Assembly (NCBI GenBank): GCA_902495025.1 | Contig: CABUWB010000084.1 | Coordinates: forward strand, 1 to 7,848 | Length of the DNA stretch: 7,848 nucleotides | Reading direction: 5' to 3' | Source: an uncultured Eubacteriales bacterium | GTDB lineage: Bacteria > Bacillota > Clostridia > Lachnospirales > CAG-274 | Part shown: positions 6,200 to 7,848 of the stretch, one piece after another | Position numbering within the stretch: position 1 is the stretch's first letter | How the letters are laid out: every line of letters begins with the position of its first letter | The notes under the pieces: generated by a model | The model's database searches: none | Seen by the model: only the letters and a program-made list of their open reading frames with translations | Told to the model about the DNA's origin: nothing | Program-made: the position numbers and the translations under genes

Positions 6200-7360
6200 A
6201 TGATTAAGGATATAAGAAAATATAACCACATGGAATATATGGAGGGTATGGAGGCAATAGACTCTGATATTATGGACAGGGTGCTTGCCGAAATGTCCGC
6301 ATATGATTATGACAGCTACACCGCTGCCGACGTTGAAAAGGCACTTGCCGCCGACACCATTGACGTTGAGGAATTTAAGGCACTGCTCTCCCCTGCGGCA
6401 CTGCCATACCTTGAGCAGATGGCGCAGCGTGCCAAAATTGAAACAGGCAAGCACTTTGGCAGCTCGGTGTCTATGTTCACACCACTCTATATTGCAAACT
6501 ACTGTGAAAACTACTGCGTATACTGCGGCTTTAACTGCGCAAACCGCATTAACAGGGCAAAGCTGACCTATGAGGAAATTGAGGAGGAGCTGAAAACCAT
6601 AGCCAAAACAGGCTTGCAGGATATTCTCCTCTTAACGGGTGAGGAAAAGAAAATGTCCTCTGTTGAATACATAGGCGAGGCTGTAAAGCTTGCCGCAAAG
6701 TATTTTAACCTTGTCGGCATTGAAATATATCCGCTTAACACTGACGAATATAAGTATCTGCATGAGTGCGGCGCTGACTACGTTTGCGTATATCAGGAAA
6801 CCTACAACACCGATAAATACGAGGAAATGCACCTGCGAGGCTCAAAGCGTATCTATCCTTACCGCTTTAACGCACAGGAGAGAGCGTTAAGGGGCGGTAT
6901 GAGGGGTGTTGCCTTTGGTGCGCTTTTAGGTCTTGATGATTTCCGCAAGGACGCACTTGCAACGGGACTTCACGCAAAGCTTGTACAGCAGAAATACCCA
7001 CAGGCTGAAATATCGTTTTCACCCCCACGTCTGCGCCCCTTTATCAATAACGAGGAGAATAACCCAAAGGACGTGCATGAACGCCAGCTTTTACAGGTAA
7101 TGACGGCTTACCGCCTGTTTATGCCTTTTGCAGGCATCACTATTTCCACAAGGGAGCGTGCAGGCTTCAGGGATAATGTAATAGGTATGTGCGCCACAAA
7201 AATTTCCGCCGGCGTAAGTGTAGGCGTAGGCGGACACGCACACGAGGAAAAGGGCGACGAGCAGTTTGATATTTCCGACCCAAGGAGTGTTGACGAGGTA
7301 AGGGCAGCCATTGTGGCAAAGGGCTTACAGCCTGTGTTTACCGACTACATAAGGGTTTGA
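6200..7360 (+). CDS. thiH: 2-iminoacetate (dehydroglycine) synthase ThiH, radical SAM
   Basis: Radical S-adenosylmethionine tyrosine lyase that splits tyrosine into p-cresol and dehydroglycine, the glycine-derived part of the thiazole. The 386 residues match family length. A helical N-terminal region leads to the 4Fe-4S motif CX3CX2C at C102, C106 and C109 (YCENYCVYCGF). Later segments include LLTGEEKK, IEIYPLNTDEY, YQETYNTDKY, GALLGLDDFRKD and FSPPRLRPF. The C-terminal BATS-type region has ITISTRERAGFRDN and SVGVGGH. Its GGAGG ribosome site (6185-6189) lies inside the end of thiG, so translation is probably coupled. Use of ThiH rather than the oxygen-dependent glycine oxidase ThiO fits an anaerobe. 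Confidence 0.97.
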   Translation: MIKDIRKYNHMEYMEGMEAIDSDIMDRVLAEMSAYDYDSYTAADVEKALAADTIDVEEFKALLSPAALPYLEQMAQRAKIETGKHFGSSVSMFTPLYIANYCENYCVYCGFNCANRINRAKLTYEEIEEELKTIAKTGLQDILLLTGEEKKMSSVEYIGEAVKLAAKYFNLVGIEIYPLNTDEYKYLHECGADYVCVYQETYNTDKYEEMHLRGSKRIYPYRFNAQERALRGGMRGVAFGALLGLDDFRKDALATGLHAKLVQQKYPQAEISFSPPRLRPFINNEENNPKDVHERQLLQVMTAYRLFMPFAGITISTRERAGFRDNVIGMCATKISAGVSVGVGGHAHEEKGDEQFDISDPRSVDEVRAAIVAKGLQPVFTDYIRV

Positions 7361-7362
7361 TT

Positions 7363-7848
7363 ATGGATATAGTATGTGTTACATCAAGAAAGCTGTGCGT
7401 GGATAATTTCCTCACACAGCTTGAAAAAATAGCGGCAGCTAAACCAAAATTTATTATTTTAAGGGAAAAGGACTTAACCGAAAGCGAATACACCACGCTT
7501 GCCACAGATGTGCTTGAAATATGCCGCAGGCACAATGTGCCGCTTGTGTGCAACACCTTTTTTAATGCCGCCGCCAAAATAAAGGCAGACGGCATACATC
7601 TGCCCCTTTCCATAGCCGAAAAGGGCGGATATGGTAAATTCAGCCTCTTTGGCATATCCACCCACAGCATAGCCGACGCTGTAAGGGCGCAAGAGCTTGG
7701 TGCAGACTATATCACCTATGGACACGTATTTGCAACCGACTGCAAAAGGGGACTTGCCCCAAGAGGCACTGATGCACTCAAAGCAGTGTGCAGTGCGGTT
7801 GATATACCTGTTTACGGCATAGGCGGCATAACACCGCTTAACGCAGCA
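7363..7848 (+). CDS. tenI: TenI-like thiazole tautomerase, ThiE/TenI superfamily (partial, 3' end off the window)
   Basis: The first 162 residues of a cytoplasmic TIM-barrel protein of the thiamine phosphate synthase/TenI superfamily. ThiE couples thiazole and pyrimidine phosphates; TenI aromatises the ThiG thiazole product. The visible motifs favour TenI. YGHVFATDCKRGLAPRG at 119-135 resembles the TenI segment containing its catalytic histidine, here H121. ThiE normally has a GPxFxTxTK stretch there. IHLPLS at 78-83 also resembles TenI more than the HLGQ/D of ThiE. ILREKDL (32-38) and IPVYGIGGI (148-156) are shared superfamily features. It starts two bases after the thiH stop, with AAGGG (7351-7355) as ribosome site, so it belongs to the thiazole operon. 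Automatic annotation may label it thiamine phosphate synthase, which I cannot exclude without the remaining C-terminus. Confidence 0.8.
   Translation, partial: MDIVCVTSRKLCVDNFLTQLEKIAAAKPKFIILREKDLTESEYTTLATDVLEICRRHNVPLVCNTFFNAAAKIKADGIHLPLSIAEKGGYGKFSLFGISTHSIADAVRAQELGADYITYGHVFATDCKRGLAPRGTDALKAVCSAVDIPVYGIGGITPLNAA

Noticed and set aside
6116..7725. Minus-strand open frames across thiH and tenI
   Set aside because: They are antisense to conserved coding sequence and show no family features of their own.

Overview
The window looks like chromosome from an anaerobic Clostridia-type Firmicute. An Oscillospiraceae/Ruminococcus-like gut bacterium is my guess. The grounds are strong AGGAGG-type ribosome sites, consensus sigma-A promoters with 17-bp spacers, frequent ATA and AGG codons, a single long Rel protein, and the oxygen-sensitive ThiH route to thiazole. 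The species cannot be fixed from the sequence alone.

Layout: (1) Positions 1-2068, minus strand, hold most of a bifunctional (p)ppGpp synthetase/hydrolase (rel), cut by the window edge inside its C-terminal ACT domain, with a clear promoter at 2120-2148. (2) Positions 2069-2496 are an AT-rich divergent intergenic region. It carries a good plus-strand promoter at 2234-2262 and a 159-bp MITE-like foldback element (2322-2480) that ends directly before the ribosome site of the next gene. (3) Positions 2497-5045, plus strand, hold two genes overlapping by one base: a sugar-binding-type lipoprotein and a membrane diguanylate cyclase with an extracellular Cache-like sensor. There are no ABC transporter genes beside them, so they look like a ligand-sensing c-di-GMP module. 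(4) Positions 5051-5160 are a leader with a near-consensus promoter, an intrinsic terminator and an overlapping alternative hairpin, placed before the thiazole genes where a TPP riboswitch would be expected but is not seen. (5) Positions 5185-7848, plus strand, are a tight thiazole operon thiS-thiG-thiH-tenI, the last gene cut by the window end.

How they work together: ThiS carries the sulfur, ThiH makes dehydroglycine from tyrosine, ThiG builds the thiazole ring, and a TenI-like protein probably aromatises it. ThiF, which activates ThiS, is not in the window. The lipoprotein and cyclase probably sense an extracellular small molecule, perhaps a sugar, and convert it into c-di-GMP. The rel gene is divergent and functionally separate.

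Most notable points: the lipoprotein/diguanylate cyclase pair, the foldback element forming most of its leader, the apparent terminator-controlled thi leader without a TPP riboswitch, and a terminal gene that reads as TenI rather than ThiE.
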